Assembly (NCBI RefSeq): GCF_901709675.1
Contig: NC_051098.1
Span: 3,417,500 to 3,481,499 of the forward strand
Length of the DNA stretch: 64,000 nucleotides
Reading direction: 5' to 3'
Source: Syngnathus acus
Lineage: Eukaryota > Chordata > Actinopteri > Syngnathiformes > Syngnathidae
A program made the translations under genes and the position numbers. Every line of letters begins with the position of its first letter. Positions within the stretch are counted from its first letter, which is position 1. This document shows, in pieces, positions 41,381-52,157 of this stretch. Below the pieces are notes generated by a model, which saw nothing but the letters and a program-made list of their open reading frames with translations, made no database searches and was not told the DNA's origin.

Positions 41381-44300
41381 TTAACCTTTGTACCCGCTAA
41401 ACAACATATTTTTATACATTTTTTTAAACTGGTGGATATTTGGACTTTGCTTGAGTTCCTCACTTAGATTGTTCCATAGTTTGACCCCGGTTATAGTTAT
41501 ACAGAAACTTTTTAAGGTTGTTCTTATGTTTAAGATTTTGAAGTTGTGATTCCCTCTTAACTTATAACCTCCCTCCCGATGCCTAAATAAGTTTTGGATA
41601 TTATCTGGTAGTTGTTTTGCTTTTGCCCTATACATGATGATTGCTGTTTGATAAGATACTATGTCAGTGAATTTCCATAGTTTGGATTGTATGAAAAGTG
41701 GATTTGTGTGTTCCAAGTAGTTGACTTTATGAATAGTCCTTATTGCTCTTTTCTGCTGAATGATAAGTGGCTGTAGTGAAGTTTTATAAGTATTCCCCCA
41801 AACCTCAGCACAGTAATGCAAATAGGGCAAGACTAGAGAACAATAAAGTGTACGAAGTGAATGATAATCCAGTAATTCTTTTGCTTTGTATATGACAGCC
41901 ATGCTTCTTGAAATTTTAGACTTTATGTTTTTGATGTGTGGCTTCCAACTAAGCCTGTCATCCATTATAACCCCAAGAAATTTGTTTTCCTGCACCCTTT
42001 CAATTTCATTTCCATCTATTTCTATTCGTATCTTTATATTCGCTTTGCCAAATACCATAAACTTGGTCTTACTTACATTTAATGATAATTTGTTCCAGTC
42101 GAACCACATTTTTATTTTTTTCATTTCCTCATTCAGCATTGATTCCACTTGTTGGATGTCATCACCTGAACAAAAAATATTTGTGTCATCTGCAAAGTTG
42201 ACGAGTTTTAGTTCTTTAGAGACTTTGCACATGTCATTTATATACAAAATAAATAATTTAGGGCCTAAAACTGACCCTTGTGGAACACCACAAGCTATTT
42301 CCAGATATCCAGAACAGTGATTACCCAACTTTACATACTGTTGCCGTTCTCGCAGATAATCCTTTATCCAGTCTAATACTAATCCCCTTATCCCATATTT
42401 TTCTAATTTATTGAATAGTATATTATGATTAATTGTGTCAAAAGCTTTTTGGAGGTCAATGAAAACTCCTACTGCATGTTGTTTGTTGTCTATTGCATCT
42501 GTGATTTCCTCGATTGATTCCATTAATGCCTGTGCTGTTGATCTGTTTACTCTAAAACCATATTGGTTCTCTGCAAATAATTTATGTTTTTCCAAAAATC
42601 CATCCATTCTACTGTTAAAAAGCTTTTCCAATATTTTTGAGAGTTGTGGCAATATTGAGATAGGTCTGTAGTTTGTAAAGTTGTGTTTGCTCCCAGTTTT
42701 ATAAAGAGGAATGACCTTAGCAATTTTCATCTTCTTTGGGAATGTACCAGTTAAAAATGACAAGTTACAGATGTACACAAGTGGCTTTGAAATCCCCTCA
42801 ATGATTTGCTTAACTAACATCATATCAATCCCATTGCAGTCGGTAGATGTTTTATTTTTACATTGTTGCACAATGTTAATGATTTCATTTTCATCAACTG
42901 CCTTCAAAAACATTGAGTGAGGATTCCTTTCTATTAATTTATCTCTGTTGCCTACATCTGACGCTGGAATCGGTATGTTTTTTGCTATTTGAGGCCCAAC
43001 ATTTACAAAGAACTGATTAAAACTGTTTGCCACTTCTTCCATATTATAATTTTCAGTATCATTTATAACAAAATATTTAGGTAATTTATGTTGTTCGGTA
43101 CCTTCTCTAATAATGTGGTTTAGGAGAGTCCATATCCCCTTAATATTATTTTTGTTATCCTCTAATTTATTCTTATAATATTCTTTCTTACTTAATCTTA
43201 TAATATTAGTTAATTTATTCTTATATCTCTTATATTTCTCTTCAGCGCCTTCTGTTCTCTGTTTTATGAAGTTCCTATAGAGTAAATTCTTCTTTTTACA
43301 GGCATTTCTTAAGCCTTTCGTCAACCATGGACTGTCCTTATATTTAGTTTTTTTATTATATTCCTTGATTGGACAATGCTTATTATATAATGAAGTGAAT
43401 ATAGTCATCAATTTATGGTATGCATTATTTACATCTTTTTCTTCATATATTGCATCCCAGTTCTGTTGCATTAATTCATGTTTTAGAGTAGCAATTGTCT
43501 CATCTGTCCTAATTCTTCTTTGTTGTTTATACACCCCAATTTCAGATTTGAAATTATTGTCATATACTGTAAACACTGGAAGGTGGTCAGTAATATCAGT
43601 AATTAATAACCCGCTTGTTGTCCTGTTTTCTATTATATTGGTGAATATGTTATCTATCAGAGTAGCACTCTGTGATGTTACTCTCGTGGGTCTAGTGATT
43701 GTAGGAAAGAGACTCAGGCTATGCATTAAATTTAAAAAATCATCAATATTTTGTTGCTTATTTGGGTTTAATAGATCAATGTTATAATCCCCGCAAATAA
43801 AAATATTTTTATTGCCTTTTTGTATAATCACACTTTCTATCCATTCTGTGAATGTATCAATGCTAGAACCAGGAGCTCTATAGACACAACTTATAATAAT
43901 GTCTTTTTTCTTTTCAACACAAATCTGTATCGTGAGACATTCAAGAAGATTGTCCACCACCTGTGTCATAGCCTCTACAATCTTGAATTTCATATTCAAA
44001 TCAACATAGATTGCAACACCACCCCCCGCTTTGCTCTGTCTGTTGTTGCATATGAATTCATAGCCTTCCATCTCAAAGTGCATTCCCTTCTCAGTCGTAA
44101 TCCAGGTCTCAGAAATAGTTATTATATTAAATGATTGTTTGAATGTGTTTAAGTAATCCCGAATGCTACTAAAATTTTTATATAGACTCCGGCTATTGAA
44201 ATGGATAATAGATAGCTTATCTTTTGTTAAGATGTCCGTATTGTACTGATCATTGCTGTAATAATAACATGTGTTGTTTGTGGTGGAGAAGAAATTATTG

Positions 44301-44470
44301 TCTGGGTCGATGTCCTGATCTATGTCCAGAGTGCTGCTTTCACTGTAATCAAACGTCAGTTGGAGTTGTTCATGTTCTTGTATCCACTGTGTTACCTGTC
44401 CATTGTTGCTTGATGTAGGTTGAGTAGTGTCCCTGAACATTATGTTTGTGTTTTGTGTTGTTACCTCCAT
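41381..44470 (-). CDS. LINE ORF2 protein (AP endonuclease + reverse transcriptase)
   Basis: Product of 1029 aa that nicks target DNA and reverse-transcribes LINE RNA in place. The endonuclease (about 80-310) shows IIHFNSRSL, ISETWIT, GGGVAIYV, YRAPGSS, CGDYNIDLL, ATLIDNIFTN and DHLPVF, including the catalytic Glu, Asp and His positions. The RT (about 540-830) shows NYRPISILPQLSKILEK, QYGFRVNRST, VGVFIDLQKAFDTINH, CGVPQGSVLGPKLFILYIND, the catalytic FADD (near 755), LSLNVSKTKFMVFG and KFLGVIMDDRLSW. The C-terminal part (LRTLYCSLVLPYLHYCAEVW, VKLWNNLSEELK) is typical of jockey/CR1-like elements. No stop or frameshift interrupts it. The 3' end of the element points at msi2, whose ATG is 0.8 kb away. 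Confidence 0.95.
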   Translation of the reverse strand: MEVTTQNTNIMFRDTTQPTSSNNGQVTQWIQEHEQLQLTFDYSESSTLDIDQDIDPDNNFFSTTNNTCYYYSNDQYNTDILTKDKLSIIHFNSRSLYKNFSSIRDYLNTFKQSFNIITISETWITTEKGMHFEMEGYEFICNNRQSKAGGGVAIYVDLNMKFKIVEAMTQVVDNLLECLTIQICVEKKKDIIISCVYRAPGSSIDTFTEWIESVIIQKGNKNIFICGDYNIDLLNPNKQQNIDDFLNLMHSLSLFPTITRPTRVTSQSATLIDNIFTNIIENRTTSGLLITDITDHLPVFTVYDNNFKSEIGVYKQQRRIRTDETIATLKHELMQQNWDAIYEEKDVNNAYHKLMTIFTSLYNKHCPIKEYNKKTKYKDSPWLTKGLRNACKKKNLLYRNFIKQRTEGAEEKYKRYKNKLTNIIRLSKKEYYKNKLEDNKNNIKGIWTLLNHIIREGTEQHKLPKYFVINDTENYNMEEVANSFNQFFVNVGPQIAKNIPIPASDVGNRDKLIERNPHSMFLKAVDENEIINIVQQCKNKTSTDCNGIDMMLVKQIIEGISKPLVYICNLSFLTGTFPKKMKIAKVIPLYKTGSKHNFTNYRPISILPQLSKILEKLFNSRMDGFLEKHKLFAENQYGFRVNRSTAQALMESIEEITDAIDNKQHAVGVFIDLQKAFDTINHNILFNKLEKYGIRGLVLDWIKDYLRERQQYVKLGNHCSGYLEIACGVPQGSVLGPKLFILYINDMCKVSKELKLVNFADDTNIFCSGDDIQQVESMLNEEMKKIKMWFDWNKLSLNVSKTKFMVFGKANIKIRIEIDGNEIERVQENKFLGVIMDDRLSWKPHIKNIKSKISRSMAVIYKAKELLDYHSLRTLYCSLVLPYLHYCAEVWGNTYKTSLQPLIIQQKRAIRTIHKVNYLEHTNPLFIQSKLWKFTDIVSYQTAIIMYRAKAKQLPDNIQNLFRHREGGYKLRGNHNFKILNIRTTLKSFCITITGVKLWNNLSEELKQSPNIHQFKKMYKNMLFSGYKG

Positions 44471-44501
44471 TCAGTTCCAAGTCCACTCCAGTTGAGGATA
44501 C

Positions 44502-45209
44502 TTATTCGAGCTTTTCCAGTTCCTCAATACTCCTCACCATCAGTATCTTGGCCTCTTCTGGTGATCCATTAAGCTTGATGTATATCTTGCAATTTCTGGT
44601 CCATGTACTCTGTATTTTTTTCATTCTTCTCAAGTGACGTGCTTTCTTTGCCATATCCGCATTGGTCTTTGTCAAATGTTCATTTATGTAAATGTCTGTA
44701 CCTTTGAGCAACTTACCCTGTTTTAGAAGTGCAACTTTGTGCTTCCTGTTGACAAATTTCAGAATGACTGCAGGCTTGTCGTTGCTGTTTCTTCTGGGCA
44801 GTGGATGACATGCTTCGACCTGGTTGGAGTCCATAGTTATTCCTTTAGTTTGCAGAAACTCAGCTACCTGTTGCTCGGCTGAGCTTGCATGTTGCTCACA
44901 TCCATCGTTACTTGCCGTCACTGCCCTTGCATAAGATATAGGTTTGATCGCTATTCCCGTGATGACAATGTCATTTATTCTTGTGTATTGCTCGATGTCC
45001 GCTACCCGACTTTCAAGGTAGGCAAGCCGCTTGTCCTTCTCAGCATTGAGCATACGGAGCGTCTTTACCTCTTCCACCAGTGCCAAGATGTTTTTCTGCT
45101 GCATCCTTACAGCAGAAACTTCTTCCGAAAGGAAGTCAAGTGACCTTTTTATGTCCTCGACCTCCTCCGTGGACATGGTTAGGTTTTTTTTCGGCCCCAT
45201 ATTGCTCAC
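44502..45209 (-). CDS. LINE ORF1 protein (coiled coil + RRM-like nucleic-acid-binding)
   Basis: Product of 235 aa. Residues of about 15-70 form a heptad-rich coiled coil (SLDFLSEEVSAV..., EVKTLRMLNAEKDKRLAYLE). A central region reads DIVITGIAI. A basic C-terminal domain (AVILKFVNRKHKVALLKQGK, INEHLTKTNADM, KARHLRRMK) resembles ORF1 proteins of jockey/CR1-group and L1-type elements, which coat LINE RNA as multimers. It is the first frame of the LINE and ends 31 bp before ORF2, so ORF2 is probably reached by reinitiation or termination-coupled translation. No cysteine-knuckle or esterase motif is seen. Confidence 0.85.
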   Translation of the reverse strand: MSNMGPKKNLTMSTEEVEDIKRSLDFLSEEVSAVRMQQKNILALVEEVKTLRMLNAEKDKRLAYLESRVADIEQYTRINDIVITGIAIKPISYARAVTASNDGCEQHASSAEQQVAEFLQTKGITMDSNQVEACHPLPRRNSNDKPAVILKFVNRKHKVALLKQGKLLKGTDIYINEHLTKTNADMAKKARHLRRMKKIQSTWTRNCKIYIKLNGSPEEAKILMVRSIEELEKLE

Positions 45210-46626
45210 GTTGGTCGTAGCTCTCTTTGACAGCTCAATCAGCTGTTCTCCGGTAAATCAGCTGTTAGCAGTCTGCTAACAAACTTGCGGGTTCGGATTG
45301 ATGAATTTGTTGATCCATACTGGTTGTACACAGTGCTCTGCCAAAATGTTTCAGTATGTTTTAGTACGACTAGTAAATTACAAGGTCGCATCGCTTCCCA
45401 ACATTACGGCAACTGTAGTCAGGGGGCGTCACCGAATAGCTGTTGTACCCGCGAGGCTATTTCATTTAAAAATAGGCTGCTCTGTTAATGTTTCGAGTAA
45501 ATCTACAGATCGATATGGAAGGGAAACATAGGTAAGTAGTACCAATGCGTTAGATCGAACTTTAGTCAGTTCCTATCATTTTATAGGAGATCGTTTGAGA
45601 AACGCGATTGTTTACACTTTGCTGAGGCTCATGGGAGATTGCGAGCTGAGGCTCGTGAGACTTTGCGGATGGCTAATGCTATAACGATAGCTGCTATACG
45701 TACCAGGCTATTTCATGTCAAAATAGGCTGCTCTGTTAATGTTTCGAATAAATCTACGGATCGATATGGAAGGGAAACATAGGTAAGTAGTACCAATGCG
45801 TTAGATCGAACTTTAGTCAGTTCCGATCATTTTATAGGAGATCGTTTGAGAAACGCGATTGTTTACACTTTGCTGAGGCTCATGGGAGATTGCGAGCTGA
45901 GGCTCGTGAGACTTTGCGGATGGCTAATGCTATTGCGATAGCTGCTATACGTACCAGGCTATTTCATGTCAAAATAGGCTGCTCTGTTAATGTTTCGAGT
46001 AAATCTACGGATCGATATGGAAGGGAAACATAGGTAAGTAGTACCAATGCGTTAGATCGAACTTTAGTCAGTTCCGATCATTTTATAGGAGATCGTTTGA
46101 GAAACGCGATTGTTTACACTTTGCTGAGGCTCATGGGAGATTGCGAGCTGAGGCTCGTGAGACTTTGCGGGTGGCTAATGCTATTGCGATAGCTGCTATA
46201 CGTACCAGGCTATTTCATGTCAAAATAGGCCGCTCTGTTAATGTTTCGAGTAAATCTACGGATCGATATGGAAGGGAAACATAGGTAAGTAGTACCAATG
46301 CGTTAGATCGAACTTTAGTCAGTTCTGATCATTTTATAGGAGATCGTTTGAGAAACGCGATTGTTTACAGAGGGCTCGTTGGTTATTGGCTAGTGGATGC
46401 ATACCGCAACCCTAGTCAACCTCAGTTTGATGCAGTATAGCTTCTATTTTATGCGCCTTATAATCCGGTGCGCCTTATATATGGACAAAGTTTTAAAATG
46501 GGCCGTTCATTGAAGGTGCGCCTTATAACCCGGTGCGCCTTTTAGGGCGGAAAATACGGTAATCTTTGTTACAATAAAGAGGTCTAAGAAATGTTAGTAA
46601 CAAATATCTCAATCTAATTATAACTA

Positions 46627-46932
46627 GGTGGCTCGGTGGCGCACTGGGTAGCATGTCCGCCTCACAGTTAGGAGGGTGTGGGTTCGATCCTCCTACTCCG
46701 GTTTCCTCCCACATCCCAACAACATGCTTGGTAGGCCAATTAAGCACTCCAAATTGCCCTTAGGTGTGAGTGCGAGTGCGGATGGTTGTTCGTCTCTGCG
46801 TGCCCTGCGATTGGCTGGCAACCAGTTCAGGGTGTCCCCCGCCTACTGCCCGATGATGACTGGGATAGGCTCCAGCACGCGCGCGACCCCCGTGGGGACA
46901 GAGCGGTACAGAAAATGGATGGATGGATGGAT
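46627..46932 (+). mobile_element. V-SINE with internal deletion
   Basis: The head (GGCTCGGTGGCGCACTGGGT) and B box GGTTCGATCC jump directly to CTACTCCGGTTTCCTCCC, missing about 80 bp of the central domain. The 3' part and (GGAT)n tail are normal. Confidence 0.85.
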
Positions 46933-47183
46933 AATTATAACCATCAACCAAGCTAAGGTATGCATTGTTATTACATTTGTTTGACATGGGCAGTCCAACA
47001 CAATTTGGGCCACCTTATTTCAAGCAACTTGTAATTTGAATGAAGTATTTTCACTTGCAGTTAGCCAAACGACAGATGTATAATCCAAATATGAGAGTAC
47101 TACTCATTAAACTAAGTACTAATGAGTTATCAACACATCCGCCACTTTTGGGTTCTGATTCAGGCTCCCGGCTGGCTTCCTGT

Positions 47184-47610
47184 CCATCCATCCATCCATC
47201 CATCCATCCATCCATCCATCCATCCATCCATCCATCCATCCATCCATCCATCCATCCATCCATTTTCTGTACCACTTGTCCCCACACAGGTCACTGGCGT
47301 GTTGGAGCCTATCCCAGCTGTCATTGGGCAGTAGGCAAGGGACACCCTGAACTGGTTGCCAGCCAATCGCAGGGCACACAGAGACAACCATCCACACTCA
47401 CACTCACACCTATGGGCAATTTGTAGTGCTCAATCGACCTACCAAGCATGTTTTTGGGATGTGGGAGGAAACCGCAGGACCCGGAGAAAACCCACTCAGG
47501 CACGGGGAGAACATGCAAACTCCACACAGGGAGGGCCGGAGGTGGAATCGAACCCACACCCTCAGAACTGTGAGGCGGACATGCTAACCAGTGCCTCACC
47601 GTGCCGCCCC
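47184..47610 (-). mobile_element. V-SINE, full length, minus strand, long tail
   Basis: Begins with about 20 ATCC units and runs to the head GGCGGCACGGTGAGGCACTG. The duplicated 90-bp block follows at 47611-47700. Confidence 0.88.
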
Positions 47611-47700
47611 TATAGCTATACAGTTTTAAAAAAATGATCTTAATGTATTCTGATAATAGGAGTAACAGGATTGCATTTGTTTGAGTGACATACGCCATTC
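47611..47700 (-). repeat. 90-bp block paired with 38172-38261 (inverted)
   Basis: Reverse complement of the block before the SINE at 38262. Confidence 0.8.
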
Positions 47701-47954
47701 TGGATGGAAATATTGAGTAAAAAAAACGAGGCGTTAAAAATAGTTGAGAGGATTTAGTTACGTAAGGTACATGATGTGCTGAGTCATCTAACTCACTATT
47801 TCCCCTCCTCTAAAGGGCTAGAAAGATTTTATTAACAGGTTTGTTTAAATATTGAGAATGAGATACAACTGTATAGCATGATCACTCCTATTCAAACAAT
47901 ATAACAACTTGTTTTAACAATAACAAGGAAGGCATCAACACAATCATACAAAAA

Positions 47955-48545
47955 AAGCTGATTTTGAGACTTATTTTGTCTCCTCCAGGTTGGACTACTG
48001 CAACGCAATCCTCATCGGGATCCCTGGCAGGAGCATTCAAAAGCTTCAGTATGTCCAAAACAGCGCTACTAGGGTTCTGATGAGGGTGCGGAAACATGAG
48101 CACATTATCCCCATCCTTCACACCCTCCACTGGCACCCTGTTCACCTCCGTATAGTATACAACAATCTCCTGCACAACCACCACTGTGTCCACGGTGATT
48201 GCCCCACCTACCTCACTGGCCTCCTCACACCATACACCTCAGGCAGAACGCCGTCAGGCCAACAGCACCGTCCCAGGACACGACTCAAGACCATGGGGGA
48301 CATGGCTGCTCCCCGTCTGTGGAACGCCCTCCCAGACCATCTTAGGGCCCCAGGAAAGGAAGCTTTTAAGAAAGGTCTAAAAACCTATTTATTTTGGAAA
48401 GTATACTCCTGTTAGTTTTTAATGATACTTTATTTGTTACATTACCTTTTTATCCTACTGCTGTAATTTTACCTGTCCTGTGTTCTGTAGCACTTTGAGA
48501 TTTGCCTTCAAATGTAAAGTATAAATAAAATGTATTATTATATCG
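47955..48545 (+). pseudogene. 5'-truncated L2-type LINE ORF2 end plus 3' UTR
   Basis: An open stretch to 48415 encodes SSRLDYCNAILIGIPGRSIQ, LQYVQNSATRVL, LHWHPVHLRIVYN, PRLWNALPDHLR and FKKGLKTYLF, the conserved C-terminal domain of L2-type ORF2. A 3' UTR with TGTAGCACTTTGAGATTTGC and a TATTATTA-type tail follows. A second, shortened tail copy lies at 48575-48620. It lacks endonuclease and RT and cannot move itself. Confidence 0.85.
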
Positions 48546-48704
48546 GTCTTAAGACATTTATTTTTAAAAAAGCATTTCTGTAGCACTTTGAGATTCTATG
48601 CAATATAAATATAATTTATTATTTTTATTTTTTTTATTTTTATATGTTTTACATATTTGGTATTTTAAATAATATGTAGTAATCACTTTTCCTACCACTG
48701 TCAT

Positions 48705-48795
48705 TCCATCCATCAATCCATCCATCCATCCATCCATCCATCCATCCATCCATCCATCCATCCATCCATTTTCCCTATCCCTTATCCCCACAGGT
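48705..48795 (-). mobile_element. V-SINE 3' end only, minus strand
   Basis: About 15 ATCC units followed by ATTTTCCCTATCCCTTATCC, the 3' end of the SINE. The rest is missing. Confidence 0.7.
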
Positions 48796-48986
48796 GACAA
48801 ATCAAGTAATGCACACAATGTGGTTGGATGGTGAGCTTGTAAAGAAACATTTACGTGAATCAGAGCATTTGTCATTGTTGCAGAACAAATGAAAAGCAGG
48901 TTAGCATCTCCCATTTCAGCATCATATTATACAAATGCACCGGCACACCAAACTATACACCATCAAAAATATGTACATATGTACAA

Positions 48987-49326
48987 CATAGGTGTCAAAC
49001 TCAAGGCCCCGGGGCCCGATACGGCCCGTCACATAATTTTACGTGGCCTGCAAAGACAAATCTTGCATCGACTTTGTATCATTACTAAAATTAAAAATCG
49101 TCTTCACTTTTGAAAAACAGATATTGCTAGCAATTTATATTACCATTCATCTTTTTAAATGATTTGAAGAGTATTTACTAGTCCCTGATTTCAAAACTAG
49201 TTATTCATCAGTTTGTTGTGTAGCCTATACTGTATGTATATAGAAGACATTGACAGTCATAATGGCACTCCGAGGGAAACTATGACAACAATGTGGCCCG
49301 CGACAAAAATGAGTTTGACACCCCTG
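48987..49326. mobile_element. hAT-type MITE with 8-bp target duplication
   Basis: CATAGGTGTCAAACTCAAGG at the left and GAGTTTGACACCCCTG at the right. ATGTACAA is duplicated at 48979-48986 and 49327-49334. Related to 20975 and 16568. Confidence 0.87.
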
Positions 49327-49334
49327 ATGTACAA

Positions 49335-49898
49335 CAATCCAAAGCAAATCTAACATTGGGCACTGGGCACCAATTGCGGTATAAGAAATTCCTTCCTAGT
49401 TCATCAACCATATATCGGATACCTGCATGACTCTTTTCATCAACAGGAATGTCTTTCTTTTTCATCATTATTTGTAGACATTGTAAATACACTGTCAGAA
49501 GAAGGGTAGTGCATTTGACAAGGTACAACATTTTGTGATGTACACTACAGGGTTCATAACTGAACTCCAAGGTACAAATAAGTTTTGTTTATGGTTAGAA
49601 AGGGTATATGTAAATGGTCCAAACAGGCTAAGGGACTGTGTCTGAGAACAGGTAGGATGGATTTTTAAACTTAATCATAGGTTTCTCGATAATATTACAG
49701 ACTGGCTAAGGTGAAGACTGTTTGTCACATAAAAATAGAAAAAAATAGAAATGCCTTCCTTAATTATAATGTCATGTAATGATTTAGTCAAAACTCAATT
49801 GAACTTTACTTGGAGAGTGCTGCACAACAAACAGAGGTAAGAAAGTGCTGTACAAGCAATAAAACAAAATAATAATGAAAAAAAAATAACCCAATAAT
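49335..49898. other. No gene or recognisable element
   Basis: About 560 bp with no recognised features. Confidence 0.5.
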
Positions 49899-49900
49899 TA

Positions 49901-50523
49901 CCGTATTGGCCCGAATATAAGATGACCCTGATTATAAGACAACCCCCTCTTTTTCAAGACTCAAGTTTGAAAAAAGACTTTTTGAACACCAAATTTAATT
50001 TTTACACAAAAAATAATTACATCTGAAACAAATGATTATAACAATATGTTCGAGAGAAAAAGCACGTTATTTTGCATCATTCAAATCATGCAAAAACTGT
50101 CTATCACATCTTAATATCTGAACATTTAAATAGGTAAACTAAAGTGCAATCACATTTGTAAATGAATGGCTTCTGGTTTTTGAAATGTAAATAAACCAAT
50201 CTACTGTGATAAAACAACAAAATTGCATAAACTGCATTAACCATCAAAGTAAAGTCGAACTGTAACTGTAGTCTTGAAACAAATCTGAATAAGGAAAAAC
50301 ATTGCAATAAAATAATGCAAACTGCTACCGCTATTTTTATTTTTCTTCTTTGTGACAGGGGTTCGCTTTGGCCTGGGGAGTTAAGTTCAACATTCGCTTT
50401 GAAGATATCTGGCGTCATAGCATTGTGGATGGGTTAATGTCTAAACCCCGAATGTAAGACGACCCCCACTTTTCAGTCTTATTTCAATGCAAAAAACACT
50501 GTCTTATATTCGGGCCAATACGG
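49901..50523. mobile_element. TA-flanked MITE (CCGTATTGGCCCGAATATAAG)
   Basis: CCGTATTGGCCCGAATATAA at the left, exact inverse at the right, TA on both sides, 623 bp. Subterminal GATGACCC/GACGACCCCC repeats. Non-coding. Confidence 0.9.
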
Positions 50524-50525
50524 TA

Positions 50526-51237
50526 ATGAGAATGTTATATTCTAATTAAAATATAAAATGGGGGTGGCTAGCATCTCTTGGAAACCACTAGTCACAGTGG
50601 CTGGTAAACAAAAAAAATTAATGTTAAGCCCTCGTTTCATTGTTCTATTTATAAAAGGAAAAGAAATATTGCAAACGGCTATTGGATAAAGACTTAGTCT
50701 GCTTCTTGTTATCACTCTAAATTTGTAACGCATTAGAGGATCTTTAAATGTGCCCCATTATGTTTTGAAATTGTAGCTATCGAAATGAAACTGTTACAAC
50801 TAAAACCTGCCACATGATGGAACTGAGAGCTTAGAGCACCATCTATAGGGACAAAGGTCACGTTGCAACCAAGACAAAATGCCAGTGTATCGATGGCGAG
50901 GTGATTTTATTTACACAAATGTATTTTCTCACATTTTTACTGAACACAGATAAGGACAGACTTGGCCATAATGAAAGCCACTGGTTTGAAAACTATATAC
51001 ACTAGTATCTGGTAGCACCTATGAGTGCAAAAGTAATATTTAAAACATTTATTTAGTTGTTTCTATATTGAGGATTTATTTATGTATTTATTCGTTTGTT
51101 AATGTATTTATTTATTTATTTGTTTGGTTATTCCCAGTTGATGGAATTAGTTCAAACATCACAGAAGTAAGAATTAACAGTCAAAAAATTCTTTTCATTA
51201 TCGGTATAATCACTCATCAACCAAAATATAGCGTACA

Positions 51238-51243
<6 letters not shown>
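50526..51243. other. No gene or recognisable element
   Basis: About 720 bp. A TTTATTTATG-like run at 51075-51125 is the only repeat. Confidence 0.45.
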
Positions 51244-51269
<26 letters not shown>

Positions 51270-51311
51270 TATAGTATATATATATATATATATATATATG
51301 TTTATATATAT

Positions 51312-51347
<36 letters not shown>
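51244..51347. repeat. (TA)n microsatellite
   Basis: About 100 bp of TA repeats with a CACACACA block. It is the target site of the hAT MITE that follows. Confidence 0.9.
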
Positions 51348-52112
51348 TAGGGGTGTAAATCGCGGGTTTTGTCACGATACGATATCATATCGATACAAAG
51401 AACCACGATACAATATTTGCCGATATCTTAAAGCCTGCTGTGATTCATTCACGATACATCACGATTAGTGCTCCACGATCGATATTTTTATTTATTTTTT
51501 TTAAATAAAAAATATAGAACAATATCCTGATTTATAACAATTCATACGCAAAATCAACAAGGTACTGCAAACTCTTTATTTAGGAAATTACAAGAGTATT
51601 GTCGTATACAAAGTGCTTATTTTAACACTGAACTTTATCAAATTCCTATATTTGTTCTCATATAAGTAAAGAAAAAGGAATATTCTTTCTTTTTTTGTAA
51701 TACCATTAACTTTAAAGTGCATTACTGAACTATTTATTTACAATAACTTTAATTGTCCGTTGAGCCATCTTTTCTTTGGAATCCAAAGTGCTTCCAAACG
51801 AATGACTTGAAGCCCAAAGGGGAGCGAATTTCCTCGTCTTCTTGGACACTAGCCATAGCACCAGCCCAGGAGCCGCGTAGTTGTCGGCTCCCCTTTCACG
51901 TGCCTGCTCTGCTCACAACACAACACGCCGCGTACTGCTCCCGGAAAGAGGAAGCAAGCAACAATGAACTGGATTTCAAAATAAAGTCGCGTCTAATGTC
52001 CGAGGTCAAACACGGCGATATAAATCGATGTTTACGTTTAGCATCGATGCCAATAAATCGTAGAGCATTATATTGATTAATCGATGTGTATCGATGAATC
52101 GTTACACCCCTA
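51348..52112 (-). mobile_element. hAT-type MITE (TAGGGGTGTAA ends), copy 1
   Basis: TAGGGGTGTAAATCGCGGGT at the left and GATGAATCGTTACACCCCTA at the right. ATATATAT on both sides is a trivial duplication in TA repeats. Almost identical to the copy at 57166 but in opposite orientation. Confidence 0.88.
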
Positions 52113-52157
52113 ATATATATATAATTAATCAATTAGTTCAAGATAATTGAACTAATT

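Larger units (their letters stand above)
40982..45294 (-). mobile_element. Full-length Rex1/CR1/L2-group LINE, two open ORFs, 8-bp target duplication
   Basis: The 4313-bp insertion is flanked by GGATTGAT at 40974-40981 and 45295-45302. On the minus strand it has a short 5' UTR with small hairpins (GTTAGCAGACTGCTAAC), ORF1, a 31-bp gap, ORF2, a 0.4-kb 3' UTR with AATAAAGATATC and an (ATCA)n tail. Both frames are intact, so it may be young and active. The exact clade (Rex1, CR1 or L2) is not certain from reading alone. Confidence 0.9.
40883..46559 (+). mobile_element. TA-flanked TIR element, copy C, split by a full-length LINE
   Basis: The left arm (40883-40973) and right part (45303-46559) form one element with the same CCGTATTTTCCGCCCTAAAA ends as copy B and TA on both sides. 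The 251-bp satellite is present in about four units; the landmark starts at 45512, 45763, 46014 and 46265. Everything between is the LINE. Confidence 0.9.

Noticed and set aside
41886-44418. Plus-strand frames over the LINE
   Set aside because: Antisense shadows of the 1029-codon ORF2, which carries all the conserved motifs.
47990-48415. 141-codon plus-strand frame as a host gene
   Set aside because: The motifs SRLDYCN, LHWHPV and PRLWNALPDHLR identify the end of an L2-type LINE ORF2.
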